A stretch of 64,000 nt of DNA, from contig JAPPUL010000076.1 in NCBI GenBank assembly GCA_026874595.1, positions 1,050,164 to 1,114,163 of the forward strand. The letters are read 5' to 3'. The notes beneath the pieces were generated by a model that was given only the letters and a program-made list of their open reading frames with translations, did no database searches and was not told the origin of the DNA. How positions within the stretch are numbered: the first letter of the stretch is position 1; each line of letters opens with the position of its first letter. The DNA comes from Sipunculus nudus (taxonomy: Eukaryota > Annelida > Sipuncula > Golfingiida > Sipunculidae). The position numbers and the translations under genes were made by a program. Shown one piece after another: positions 1 through 8,475 of the stretch.

Positions 1-154
1 CACCCAGTAGCACTTTTTGATTACTGCGAAACCTACTCAACTCCTTATCTAAATCGTTGTATCTTTCATCATAATAGGACGCATCAATCCTGCCCTTTAT
101 TTCCTCGGGAGGGACAACCGCACAGGAAGGTGCTGTTCTTAAGATATGATTCAT
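1..154 (-). CDS. Type I restriction specificity (HsdS-like) protein, N-terminus only
   Basis: The reading frame starts with ATG at 154 and runs off the window edge after 51 residues. It overlaps the stop of the upstream methylase gene as ATGA, so the two are translationally coupled. The segment RIDASYYDERYNDL resembles the start of a target recognition domain in type I S subunits, where an R-(L/I)-D-x-x-Y-Y pattern is common. Its position directly after an hsdM-like gene agrees. Only the first part is visible, so the number of recognition domains is unknown. Confidence 0.6.
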   Translation of the reverse strand, partial: MNHILRTAPSCAVVPPEEIKGRIDASYYDERYNDLDKELSRFRSNQKVLLG

Positions 155-2148
155 CTCGTTCCCTCCAGCTTAGAATATTCGTGTGCAATAGTGACGAGGT
201 CATTACCTGCGGGATCAGGCATTTCTGTTTTGCCCTTTTTCAGATATCCAACATGATTGGCAACGCCCATAAAAACCGAACCCTGTTTTTCAGAGGCATG
301 CTTTTTCTTTTGCAGATAAAGGAAGCTGGTCTTTGCGCCTGTGCCTGAGATTGCAAAGGTCTCCGTAGGCAGGCTGACAACCGCTTTCAGGATAGCCTTA
401 CCTCCTAAAAATTCGCCGGTCTCATCATCTTTCGATCCCATGATGTATTCACGGATATAGGCATCACCCGAGTTGCAGAGAATGCCGTCCGGAACAACAA
501 TCAAGAGGCGTCCACCGGGCTTTAACAGTTGCAGGTTGCGATCCACAAAAAGCGCAGCTGGGTCTGATTTATCTTGTTCTTTTCTCTTGCTGCGATCACC
601 TGCCTTCCATTTCCAGCCAAGTTCGAGACCTAATTCATCCTTGCGCATTTTGGCCATACCAACCGGATCATCATACTTTCCAGAGCCGAAAGGCGGATTG
701 GTCAGAATCAGATCGAATTTACCCACCAGCTTATCCACATGGTTATCCGTAATGGAGTCGTCGACTTTCAGGAGCTGGCTGTGGTCCTCTCCATAGAGCA
801 GCATGTTGATGCGTGCCTTCTGGATGCTGCCTTCAGCCTGATCCGCCCCAAAGAAGCTGTGGCGCTTCATCTGGCTAAGCCATGCCAGCTTGTCTTCGTC
901 GCTGTGACCCACATGCTTGTCATCAAGAATGCGCTTTTTGATCTCGCGCAATGCTCCCACCAGAAAACGGCCGGTACCACAGCAGATATCCCCGCAGAGG
1001 AAGGCGGGCAGATTTTTTTCATCTTTACCGGGACTCCAGCGCTCCTGCTGATCCTTATCACCCCGGCGAGCCCAAAGCTCGGCATCGGTGATGTCATGGA
1101 AAACCATGTGGGTCATGCACTCAACCACCTGTGAAGGGGTCAGGTAGGTAGCCAAGCCCTCGTTGCTGGCATACTTGCCGCGAAGGAAGACATCGAACGC
1201 CCAGCCAAGAAGGTCTTCGTGGATGAGATGCGCCCTCATCATCCGGGCCTGTTCGCCATTACCCACCAGTTCCTTGTCCGGCACTGATAAACGGATAGGC
1301 TGACCATCGCGGTCGCGCAGATCCATGGAATCGATTGCCATGGCGAGGATATCGGTGTTTTCAAGCTTCAGCGGCTCGTCATAAGCAAAAATGGTGTGAA
1401 CTTCACCGGTAATGTCCTTGGCATTGTACTGCGGCAAATTGTTGATTTCCCTGAAGGCATCTTTCAGTTCGATTACAGCCTTCTTTCCATTCTTTTTTAC
1501 ATACTCGGAAGAGTAGATTTCAGAGAACAACTTGCCCTTACCGGCACCGTCCTTGATCTTGTAGCGAGGCGATTTTTCAAGATGAATGCGCAGGAACAGA
1601 AGTTTGCCCAGTTGATCAATGGCCGCATTGGTCGGCTTAACGCCGCCCCGGGAGTAAATGGCATCATGCAACTGGTCGAATTTGCGCTGGATCGCCCGGA
1701 AGTCTCCACGGTGATACTCAGCGGAAAGATCCTGAAGCAGACGGGAACGGGAATCGGAAATCGGCTTGGCAATCTCCCGCCATAAATCCTTGCGCGGCAG
1801 GTCGGAAATCTGGGCGTCTTTTTCCAGATCGAAAATGAAATTGTTGTCGCCATCCCATACCCAGACAAAGCGGAACGGCTTGCCTTCATCCGCCCCCAGT
1901 CCTGCTTTGAACTTGGCGTCATCCTGAATGGAAGGACGGGCGGCATCGCCGGGATCTGCTGCCGCAAAGAGAATCACCGGCTCGTCACCGTCCATCGCCA
2001 CCAGATCCGCTGTGGCGTCCATGCTGCCGTCGCCAAACGGATCAAACAGCTGGAAGTCCTCAATCAGTTTTTCGTAACCCAGTTCGGCAAGTTGCTCCCG
2101 GGCCTGTTCCCGGAGTTTGCCCGGTGCAGTGTCTTTTTTCTTAGCCAT
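151..2148 (-). CDS. hsdM: Type I restriction-modification N6-adenine DNA methylase (HsdM-like)
   Basis: 665 aa. It transfers a methyl group from S-adenosylmethionine to adenine as the M subunit of a type I-like complex. A cofactor-binding motif is visible as CGDICCGTGRFLVGA near residue 390, and the catalytic motif as LTNPPFGSGKYD near residue 475. The N-terminal ~130 residues precede the usual HsdM_N-like helical region and look like an HsdR_N-type alpha/beta segment; this is inference. The gene follows a 154-aa gene with a 2-bp gap and is coupled to a second S-like gene downstream. No HsdR motor subunit is in the window; it could lie beyond the left edge. Confidence 0.88.
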   Translation of the reverse strand: MAKKKDTAPGKLREQAREQLAELGYEKLIEDFQLFDPFGDGSMDATADLVAMDGDEPVILFAAADPGDAARPSIQDDAKFKAGLGADEGKPFRFVWVWDGDNNFIFDLEKDAQISDLPRKDLWREIAKPISDSRSRLLQDLSAEYHRGDFRAIQRKFDQLHDAIYSRGGVKPTNAAIDQLGKLLFLRIHLEKSPRYKIKDGAGKGKLFSEIYSSEYVKKNGKKAVIELKDAFREINNLPQYNAKDITGEVHTIFAYDEPLKLENTDILAMAIDSMDLRDRDGQPIRLSVPDKELVGNGEQARMMRAHLIHEDLLGWAFDVFLRGKYASNEGLATYLTPSQVVECMTHMVFHDITDAELWARRGDKDQQERWSPGKDEKNLPAFLCGDICCGTGRFLVGALREIKKRILDDKHVGHSDEDKLAWLSQMKRHSFFGADQAEGSIQKARINMLLYGEDHSQLLKVDDSITDNHVDKLVGKFDLILTNPPFGSGKYDDPVGMAKMRKDELGLELGWKWKAGDRSKRKEQDKSDPAALFVDRNLQLLKPGGRLLIVVPDGILCNSGDAYIREYIMGSKDDETGEFLGGKAILKAVVSLPTETFAISGTGAKTSFLYLQKKKHASEKQGSVFMGVANHVGYLKKGKTEMPDPAGNDLVTIAHEYSKLEGTR

Positions 2149-2150
2149 AA

Positions 2151-2615
2151 TTATCTATCCTCCTGCCGGTTGGGCCGGTTAAAAATATTCGTATTCATTG
2201 TCATAAACTGAGACCGTAAAGCCTGCTCCACAGCCGGTGCGCTTAATCCGGTAGTTTTGGTTACTTCCATCACCACATTGGCAATCGGAACGCCGGGTTT
2301 CCCCAGTGCTTTGAAATATTGGAGTGCCGCATCATGGACCACCTCCTCATCGGACTTTCCGCTGCCGCGTGTGGTCCATTTGGAGCTGGCCAGATAGGGA
2401 GTTTCGTCTTCCTTCACCATAAAACCATCGCAAGGTTCCGCAGGTGAAGAGGCTTCCTTGTCGATGCGTTCAAACTTCGGGTTCAACCGCAACAACAACA
2501 GGGCGCGTTCGGCCCCACCGCACTGATTCAGGTCGGGTATGGAAGCCGCAATGGTCTCCGGTGTGGCAGCACCTTCGCGGTTTAGATATTCAATCATTTG
2601 GGATGCAATACTCAT
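2151..2615 (-). CDS. Small protein of the RM operon, winged-helix-like
   Basis: 154 aa, between the S-like and M genes and overlapping the S fragment upstream by 4 bp. The N-terminus (MIEYLNREGAATPETIAASI) and the C-terminal third (helical, ending in an Arg/Asn-rich tail) look like small helix-turn-helix domains. The pattern 'GAATPETIAASIPDL' is typical of winged-helix folds. I do not recognise the family. Its position suggests an accessory or assembly factor for the methylase complex, or an operon regulator. Confidence 0.55.
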   Translation of the reverse strand: MSIASQMIEYLNREGAATPETIAASIPDLNQCGGAERALLLLRLNPKFERIDKEASSPAEPCDGFMVKEDETPYLASSKWTTRGSGKSDEEVVHDAALQYFKALGKPGVPIANVVMEVTKTTGLSAPAVEQALRSQFMTMNTNIFNRPNRQEDR

Positions 2616-3232
2616 TGCTTCATTTCCTCCCGTAAAAACTGCTCGGCAAACTCCAACACATGGGCTTTTGCGGTCAAGGCTTCACGTCTTCTCTCGAAGG
2701 CCCGGGCGACACGACTGTCAAAATCTTCCCGCCAGATCACCGACAATTTGGGAACCAGCAGCGAATCCAGATCCTTTTTGCTGACAAAGCGCTGCACGGC
2801 TCCAGTGGCAAGGCTGTTCAATTGCGCCCGCACAATGGGGTGAGTCATGGCAATGGTGAAATACCTTGGCGTTTCTGTGAAGCGCAGAGCAGTAAACGTG
2901 GCGCTTCCAAGAATCCTGCAGCCTTCGGCCGCCGTCTTTTCATCCAGATAGGCCACTTGTTCTCCGCTGCCGGTTGTGCAGATCAACACGTCCCCGGGAT
3001 TTAGTGGCTGCCTCATTCGGGGCGAAAGATCGGATAACCGGCAGGTCTCCACGCTTTCCACCATCATGGTGTTTTCGTTGATATGCTCGGCTTTCACTGC
3101 ACAAACCTGTTCATCCTCGCCGATCCCTTTCAAGGTTGATGGAACCGGCTTAGCCACCTGAAGAAGCGGGGGTAACGCTGCCACTCTCCAGCAACTGTTT
3201 CCGGAGCACCTCATTTGCGCAAAACGCAACAT
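2612..3232 (-). CDS. HsdS-like specificity protein, C-terminal half (frame-shifted fragment)
   Basis: The frame is open from 3232, but its first ~25 residues are a shadow of the preceding frame. Homology-like sequence begins near LLQVAKPVPSTLKG and ends in a coiled-coil tail (FERRREALTAKAHVLEFAEQ) typical of S subunits. It continues the second target recognition domain that starts in the gene upstream (3150..3962). The switch falls at a run of five G (plus strand 3168-3172). Removing one base from that run would fuse the two frames. It is therefore either a broken gene, a phase-variable one or a sequencing error. Confidence 0.6.
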   Translation of the reverse strand: MLRFAQMRCSGNSCWRVAALPPLLQVAKPVPSTLKGIGEDEQVCAVKAEHINENTMMVESVETCRLSDLSPRMRQPLNPGDVLICTTGSGEQVAYLDEKTAAEGCRILGSATFTALRFTETPRYFTIAMTHPIVRAQLNSLATGAVQRFVSKKDLDSLLVPKLSVIWREDFDSRVARAFERRREALTAKAHVLEFAEQFLREEMKQ

Positions 3233-3962
3233 CCCATCGGCCGCTCAATTCCGTTTTACGAATCTTGAACTGGCGCATGGTCACCTGCATCTGTGTCTTG
3301 CGGTCGATCTCTGCATGAACAGCTTGTATGATCTGAGACAGTTCTGTTTCCGACTCCTGGCTCAGGCGTGCCGCATTATCATATGCTGTTTTGATTTTGT
3401 TCTGCAGTTCTCGGCCCGGAAGCGGAATTGGAATTCCGGCAATATCTTTAAGGCGCAATCGTCTTAACGCTGTGGCAGACCGCCTGTAGGCGAGATCTTT
3501 CAGAATCTTGCCCATCGTGGGTGCGGACAGTATGGCCGCCAGATATTCGGGTACAACGGCCGACTTTGGGCGCATGACCATGATCTCGGAAGACACGGTA
3601 ATATCGTCAAACCCCTCGGGCATAACCGCCGCCCTGAAAGGTTCGGCAGCCTGAGTGAACAGCACATCCTGAGGCTTTACCGCCGTCCACTTAGCGGCCT
3701 TATCTATTGATGCATATTTCAACCCGGAAAAATGGATATCGCATGCATCGAGATTGCTGAGACGCAGCATCGGGATACCTGCTTCACATGAGGTCAATCG
3801 TGAGCCGTCGGCAAAATAGTCAAGCAGGTCCCCCAGCTTGATGAAGCTGTCGTAGTTACCGTTTGTAATGGTCTTTACTGTCTTCTCGCCAAGGTAAAAA
3901 CGGGGGGCAAGGCGGTTGCCTTTTTTGCGAAACTTTTTCAGCTGGATCACGGTACTTCTCAT
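3150..3962 (-). CDS. HsdS-like specificity protein, N-terminal half (frame-shifted fragment)
   Basis: 270 aa. It contains one full target recognition domain (about residues 30-190: KLGDLLDYFADGSRL, then IPMLRLSNL, KPQDVLFTQ and VPEYLAAILSAP). A helical spacer follows (ETELSQIIQAVHAEID), and a second domain opens (ELSGRWDVAF) and then stops abruptly at 3150. The opening of the second domain continues in another frame downstream. The gene overlaps the preceding methylase-like gene by 4 bp. S subunits position the methylase on DNA; here the protein would need the frameshift corrected to carry two recognition domains. Confidence 0.65.
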   Translation of the reverse strand: MRSTVIQLKKFRKKGNRLAPRFYLGEKTVKTITNGNYDSFIKLGDLLDYFADGSRLTSCEAGIPMLRLSNLDACDIHFSGLKYASIDKAAKWTAVKPQDVLFTQAAEPFRAAVMPEGFDDITVSSEIMVMRPKSAVVPEYLAAILSAPTMGKILKDLAYRRSATALRRLRLKDIAGIPIPLPGRELQNKIKTAYDNAARLSQESETELSQIIQAVHAEIDRKTQMQVTMRQFKIRKTELSGRWDVAFCANEVLRKQLLESGSVTPASSGG

Positions 3963-5287
3963 GCGCGATCCTCCGGATTAAATGCCGCCTTAATGGTTTC
4001 AATCGTGGTAGCAATTACATCGCTGTCGAAGTCTTCCTGCTGTAATTCGGTCATTGAGATCGAGTAATCAGCGGGAATCTGTTTGGCCTTTTTCATGAAC
4101 AAAATAGAGCATCGAATGCCTGTGCCGGAAAAACAGAATCCGGTCGGCAAGCTGACGATGCCAAGGACCTGCACGGAATCCAACAGCCAATCCCGGAAAG
4201 CCCTGTGGCTCGCTCCGGATAAAATCCCTTCCGGCAATACGACTGCAATTAGACCATCCGGCTTACATTGATCAATGGCCTTGATTAAATAGAGGTATTC
4301 AGCGGGGTATTTCTTTGATGCCGGATTACCTTTAAAGAATGGACTGGTTAATGCAGCATCCTTTTTCAGCTGTATTGATCTGCCGAATGGCGGGATCAAT
4401 ACAAGGGCATCCTTTTTCTTGGTTGGTTTCCTTTCAAGATAGCCATCATCGATGAAGGAGGTCTTGGGATATAAAACCTGCAAAAGGGAAAGAAGCTCCT
4501 GATTCCCATTCTCCAGAACCACTTCGTCATTGCTCGAACCGGACAGAATTGAAAACTGAGCGCCTACAGCAGATGTAACAAGCGATATTGAGTTGGCGCT
4601 TTCACCCATAGACTGAAAAACCGGAAACAGGGCCAACGGCAATCCATGAATACATTTTTTATCATCGCTTGCTTGTGCCACCCAATCGATCAACTGGGCT
4701 GACTCCTCGGGTGTTGCTGGCTTCAGTCTGAAACCAGCAAGGACGGCACATAACTTCAAAACGCCTTCATTGTTGATATCTGCATCTTTCAGCTTGCCTT
4801 TGATGCTCAAAATCAAATCAGAACAGTCATCAACCGTTCCTGCGATAGAGCACGCCCACGCATCCTCTTTTCCTGCTTCTTCGTTGGCAATTCGGGCAAC
4901 CAGAAGATTCGCCGCAACAGCATCGATAGCCTCCCGTTTTTTCACGCTTTGCCGCAGAAGAGTCGAGAGATATTCAAAAACATCCCGCGATGGAAATAGC
5001 CGTGCCTTAACAGGTTTCAAAGCGCGAACAGAATACAGCTCGCCTGCCTTTGGGGGTGCTTCATAGAACGACAGCGTCGAGCCTCCTTCAGCCACAACAA
5101 AGGATACCCCCTCGTTAGAAAGCAAAGACAGGTATCGATCAGAGACTGATCCACGCTTCGGAGACACGACAACACCCCGTTTTCCGGCAAACTTAAACTC
5201 CGCATCAATAGACAGGCGACCCACGCTCGCATTGTCCAGCGGGGTAACCTCAATGCCTCTTGCCTTTATGTATTCTTGAGCTTTCAT
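3959..5287 (-). CDS. Degenerate N6-methylase-like subunit of the RM operon
   Basis: 442 aa, first gene of the RM operon. The C-terminal half follows the N6-methylase fold: LVLIPPFGRS where NPPF is expected, then GLIAVVLPEGILSGASHRAFRDWLL, LPTGFCFSGTGIRCSILFMKK. The catalytic Asn is replaced by Ile, and I see no glycine-rich cofactor motif in the N-terminal part. It is probably catalytically dead or a structural partner of the intact M subunit, comparable to heterodimeric methylases; that role is inference. ATG at 5287 has GGAG 6 nt upstream and a consensus promoter in front. Confidence 0.6.
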   Translation of the reverse strand: MKAQEYIKARGIEVTPLDNASVGRLSIDAEFKFAGKRGVVVSPKRGSVSDRYLSLLSNEGVSFVVAEGGSTLSFYEAPPKAGELYSVRALKPVKARLFPSRDVFEYLSTLLRQSVKKREAIDAVAANLLVARIANEEAGKEDAWACSIAGTVDDCSDLILSIKGKLKDADINNEGVLKLCAVLAGFRLKPATPEESAQLIDWVAQASDDKKCIHGLPLALFPVFQSMGESANSISLVTSAVGAQFSILSGSSNDEVVLENGNQELLSLLQVLYPKTSFIDDGYLERKPTKKKDALVLIPPFGRSIQLKKDAALTSPFFKGNPASKKYPAEYLYLIKAIDQCKPDGLIAVVLPEGILSGASHRAFRDWLLDSVQVLGIVSLPTGFCFSGTGIRCSILFMKKAKQIPADYSISMTELQQEDFDSDVIATTIETIKAAFNPEDRA

Positions 5288-5324
5288 ATAATCTCCGTGT
5301 CACATACTCACTTTCACATTACCC

Positions 5325-5353
5325 AATATACAAACAGAGCCCGCTCATGTCAA
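5325..5353 (-). promoter_or_regulatory. Sigma70-type promoter of the RM operon
   Basis: On the minus strand TTGACA (5353-5348) is followed by exactly 17 bp and TATATT (5330-5325). Transcription would start near 5318, giving a leader of about 30 nt to the ATG at 5287. The -35 box begins about 20 bp after the stop of the cyclotransferase gene, so the RM operon is an independent unit. It lacks the phage 31-bp element. Confidence 0.75.
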
Positions 5354-5372
5354 ATAAAAATTTATCACACAA

Positions 5373-5879
5373 TCACATTTCCATTAACTTTTCTCCGTTC
5401 CACGCAGAAAAAATTCTTTTTAGTGTCGAATTTTCAGGCGGTTGCATGGTGTACAGCCAAACGGGCCGGATCAAGTCGTTGGTCTCCACCGCCACCAGAA
5501 CCCGCATATAAACACAGCGGCCATTGGGATCGAATGCCTCCAACCGATCGATGGGCGGCAGGTCGAAGCCGGGATTGGCGAAGGTCATCAGCTCCCCGTG
5601 GACCAGATCCCAGTCACCTTCGGGCTGTGTCATGGCATATTCAGCCAGCTCGATGGTGTTCTGTGTTCGGGTATCGGCCAGCGGATCGGCGGTGCCGATG
5701 GCCAGTATGCTGTTCTCCGGGACTTCCAAGGCCGGGAATCCGGCAGGCAGCTGGTAGAGCCTACCCCAAGTGGTGGCGGGTTCGATGTTGATGGCCCGGG
5801 TGCAGAACCGGTCAAAGTTCCAGAATCCCTTTTTCAGGGTTCCATAGACAAAAAGCCGGAGGTGGTTGTTGTTATTCAC
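5373..5879 (-). CDS. Gamma-glutamylcyclotransferase-like (AIG2/GGCT fold) protein
   Basis: About 168 aa from GTG at 5879, chosen because GAAGGAG lies 7 nt upstream and the codon overlaps the previous stop as GTGA. The family signature is LRLFVYGTLKKGFWN at the N-terminus, then HGELMTF with the expected acidic residue, and DRLEAF...YMRVLVAVET. Family members cyclise gamma-glutamyl amines with release of 5-oxoproline. Its linkage to an amidoligase and a class II amidotransferase is a known phage and prophage arrangement, proposed to build and trim amide-linked peptide or small-molecule modifications. Confidence 0.8.
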   Translation of the reverse strand: MNNNNHLRLFVYGTLKKGFWNFDRFCTRAINIEPATTWGRLYQLPAGFPALEVPENSILAIGTADPLADTRTQNTIELAEYAMTQPEGDWDLVHGELMTFANPGFDLPPIDRLEAFDPNGRCVYMRVLVAVETNDLIRPVWLYTMQPPENSTLKRIFSAWNGEKLMEM

Positions 5880-6673
5880 GCTTTCACTCCTTCGGGTAAG
5901 GTTCCTTTGCGTTCCTGACAGACAAATTTGAAGGGATGGCTCTGCCACTCCTTGAGGGCTTCATGGCGGAAGGTCAGCATGGTGAGCGGTGGTATTTCCA
6001 GCTCACGCCAGCCATGCAGGTCATCCAGAGCGGCTTCGATGTATTCCGGTTCCGAGGCATAGAGCACCGCCCGGTGTTTGCGGCTGTAACGCAGCGACAG
6101 CGGCTTGTTCCCCTTGATGACGGTAATGGCCCCGGGATCGAGCCGTGAGGCCAACACGGCGCTCATTTGGCCGCGACACAGGCGCAGGGCTTTGCGGAAG
6201 CCTCTGCCGTCGATGGTTCCGTCGGGTGCAAAGCGGTCGGCCAGCCGGAAAAGCAGCTCGCTGTCCACTTCGGCATAGCGCGGCAGGCCGAGCCTGCGGA
6301 ATAGGTAATCGGCGTTGTAAATGGTGCCGTTATGGGTGCCGATGATGATGCCGGAGCGGAGCGGATGGTTGTTGCGGCTATTGGCTTCGCTGCCCCGGGT
6401 CCGCCAGCGGGTGTGGCCCATGAGGATGGTGGTCTGGTTGTCCACCTCATCCATCAGCTCGAGAAAGGTCGATTCCCTGACCAGCCGGTGTGCCCGGATG
6501 GGACGTTTAAAAAGCCGGAAGTCGCCGTCGGTTCGGAGCCATGCCATTCCGCTGGCGTGGGGACCGCGCTCCTCACTGCAGAGCAGCATGCGGATGAAGA
6601 CCTCGTTCAGGTATTCCCGCTCGGTAATGCGGCGTCGCTTTTGACCGAAGATGATGCCTACTTGTCCGCACAT
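5876..6673 (-). CDS. Class II glutamine amidotransferase-like (Ntn hydrolase) protein
   Basis: 265 aa starting [10 protein letters not shown], so Cys2 becomes the N-terminal nucleophile once Met is removed. Other class II amidotransferase hallmarks are GHTRWRTRGSEANSRNNHP and GTHNGTIYNADYL, with EVDSELLFRLADR further on. The domain hydrolyses glutamine and hands ammonia to a partner, or acts in reverse as an amide hydrolase. No synthetase domain is fused, so the partner is probably the neighbouring amidoligase. It overlaps the upstream 113-aa gene by 16 bp. Confidence 0.85.
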   Translation of the reverse strand: MCGQVGIIFGQKRRRITEREYLNEVFIRMLLCSEERGPHASGMAWLRTDGDFRLFKRPIRAHRLVRESTFLELMDEVDNQTTILMGHTRWRTRGSEANSRNNHPLRSGIIIGTHNGTIYNADYLFRRLGLPRYAEVDSELLFRLADRFAPDGTIDGRGFRKALRLCRGQMSAVLASRLDPGAITVIKGNKPLSLRYSRKHRAVLYASEPEYIEAALDDLHGWRELEIPPLTMLTFRHEALKEWQSHPFKFVCQERKGTLPEGVKA

Positions 6674-6999
6674 AGATCATCCTCCTTGTCAAAGGTGTCC
6701 TCCGGCGGCAGGTCGATGAAGGCGTCATCCGGCAGAAACTCCACCAGCCCATGCTTTCCAAGCAGGGTCAGGAATTCGGCTGCGGCCGCTTCGGGATCTT
6801 CAGGCAGCTTGAGTTTCCGGTCCGGCTCGATACGGCCGAGCACACCGAGCATATAATCCCGGGCGGTCGTTTCGATGGTGAACGGCGTCTGGCCCTTCAT
6901 GATCTCCACCAGCTCCGCGCAGTTTTTGCCTTCCAGAGCGATGCCGTCAGCCTCCAACGGTTCGCCGTCCAGTGTCGTCGAGTGGATCAGTATCTTCAT
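6658..6999 (-). CDS. Small acidic protein in the amidoligase cluster
   Basis: 113 aa, overlapping the amidoligase gene by 4 bp and the amidotransferase gene by 16 bp. It is rich in Glu and Asp, with an acidic C-terminus ([16 protein letters not shown]). I recognise no domain. Small genes of this kind sit between amidoligase and amidotransferase genes, and one possibility is that it carries the carboxylates that the amidoligase modifies. That is inference from position and composition only. Confidence 0.65.
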   Translation of the reverse strand: MKILIHSTTLDGEPLEADGIALEGKNCAELVEIMKGQTPFTIETTARDYMLGVLGRIEPDRKLKLPEDPEAAAAEFLTLLGKHGLVEFLPDDAFIDLPPEDTFDKEDDLCADK

Positions 7000-7958
7000 G
7001 ACTCACCTCCTAAAACAGAAAGGCCGGGATTAGACCCGGCCTCTGTGGTTTGAATGGTGGTTTCGGTTTCATCCGGTTTGGGACGACCGTTCTTGAAGGC
7101 CGCGTCACCGGGCATGTTTTTCATCAGGTGTAATCGGGCTGTCTTGAACTCGTCCCCGATCAAGCCGAGGTGGAGCAGGAAGACCCTGAAGTCATACTTG
7201 GCGCTTTGGGGATCGAAGTCCCGCTTACGGCTGGATGCGGCTCTGCCGTTGAGTGCCTTGGCGGCGATGCCCAAGCAGAACTGCAGGTAGGCTTTGATCT
7301 TTCCGGCATGCAGGGTCGCTTCGAACCAGCGGAACTCTACCGTGCCCCGGTACCATACGTTGTGCAGATTGACTCCGTGGTAGCGGGTGTTGTCGTAATG
7401 CTGGGGCTGATTGTTGTGGTAGCCGTACCAGATGCGGTTTAACTGGGCCTTGGTCTTGGGACGCTGCCGTTCGATGTTCCGGATCAGCTCATCACTGACC
7501 GGTCGGGTGTAGCGGCGCAGGCGGTCGTTGTTGATCCCGAGGGCATGGAGGATCAGCGGTTCCTGTTTGTAAACCACCTTGGCAAGGTTGCCCAGCTTGC
7601 GCCCGTCAAAGGGCTCGGCATCTATATGAATGTGGATGCCGCACTGGCTGTTGATTTTTCCACCGGCCTTGCGGATGGCCCGAACCACCTCCTGCAGCTG
7701 CTCGAGGTCGTCATAGGTCAGCACCGGACTAACCAGCTCCGCACGCAGGTGGGATGGCACATTGGTCAGGGAGGCGTCGTTGACCACCTTCCATTTTCGG
7801 TCCCGCAGGTCTTCCACTTCCCAAGGATCGTAGCAGGACGGTGCGCCGATATGCCTGACATGGCCACCGACCACCGAGTGGATTGCCCAGGCTATCTGTT
7901 CCCGGGTGCGTTTTACGGTCTCGATCTCGATTCCGTATCTGAGTTCTCTTAAATCCAT
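6996..7958 (-). CDS. Amidoligase enzyme (Amidoligase_2 family)
   Basis: 320 aa. The family is a glutamine-synthetase-like COOH-NH2 ligase that forms amide bonds with ATP. The start shows LRYGIEIET, the conserved acidic metal-binding strand; the middle shows [12 protein letters not shown], the second metal-binding motif; and [28 protein letters not shown] is the C-terminal signature. It heads the four-gene cluster 7958-5373. A terminator at 8144-8178 separates it from the tail genes, so it probably has its own promoter within 7959-8140, although I see no convincing -35/-10 pair there. A small inverted repeat (GGCTTA-TGTT-TAAGCC, 7996-8011) lies in its leader. Confidence 0.85.
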   Translation of the reverse strand: MDLRELRYGIEIETVKRTREQIAWAIHSVVGGHVRHIGAPSCYDPWEVEDLRDRKWKVVNDASLTNVPSHLRAELVSPVLTYDDLEQLQEVVRAIRKAGGKINSQCGIHIHIDAEPFDGRKLGNLAKVVYKQEPLILHALGINNDRLRRYTRPVSDELIRNIERQRPKTKAQLNRIWYGYHNNQPQHYDNTRYHGVNLHNVWYRGTVEFRWFEATLHAGKIKAYLQFCLGIAAKALNGRAASSRKRDFDPQSAKYDFRVFLLHLGLIGDEFKTARLHLMKNMPGDAAFKNGRPKPDETETTIQTTEAGSNPGLSVLGGES

Positions 7959-8143
7959 TCACAGTCTCCGTTTTACGGTTTCTAACTTGTTGCCGGGCTT
8001 ATGTTTAAGCCTTCAGCTTACATGTGAATGAATGCTTTAATTCCGTCAGAAAGCAAGTAGAAGAACAGAAAGAATCGACATTTAACACCTTTACTTTCAA
8101 CACGTTACGAATTTGGAGGGATTCGGGCGAACACATCAAAAGA

Positions 8144-8178
8144 AACGCCCCGAAAGCGTGCGGGCGTTCCGGGGCGTT
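8144..8178 (-). terminator. Intrinsic terminator ending the tail-fibre operon
   Basis: The sequence AACGCCCC (8144-8151) is matched by GGGGCGTT (8171-8178), and the minus strand continues TCTTTT. The plus strand also continues into GGCTGTTTTT, so the hairpin may work in both directions. It lies 27 bp after the last tail gene and before the amidoligase cluster. Confidence 0.7.
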
Positions 8179-8204
8179 GGCTGTTTTTCACGGATGGGAT
8201 GGGC

Positions 8205-8462
8205 TCAGGTATCAGGGCTGCCACCAGTAATCAGGCTAGTGTGAATCTCCTTATTCAGGGATTCATCCTGCTTCATTTTATCCAGAAAGGCAGTGCAGGC
8301 TTCGGCCTCATCGAGCGGCAATCCCAGTTCCTCCTCCAACCGGCTCAACCTGTGGTGCAGGTTTTCGATCAGATTGAAGGAGTGATCCCGGACCAGTCCA
8401 TCCCGTTTTTCCTGTGGAGACGGGATGTATTCCGTCATCCCGCCACGGCGTTTAACGATCAT
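8205..8462 (-). CDS. Small helical protein after the tail-fibre gene
   Basis: 85 aa, 13 bp downstream of the large fibre gene and last in the late operon. The middle is a heptad-like helix (NLIENLHHRLSRLEEELGL) followed by acidic helices. It may be a fibre chaperone or a small virion protein, given its position just after a fibre gene. No family is recognised. Confidence 0.6.
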   Translation of the reverse strand: MIVKRRGGMTEYIPSPQEKRDGLVRDHSFNLIENLHHRLSRLEEELGLPLDEAEACTAFLDKMKQDESLNKEIHTSLITGGSPDT

Positions 8463-8475
8463 TTCAGGTCCTCCA

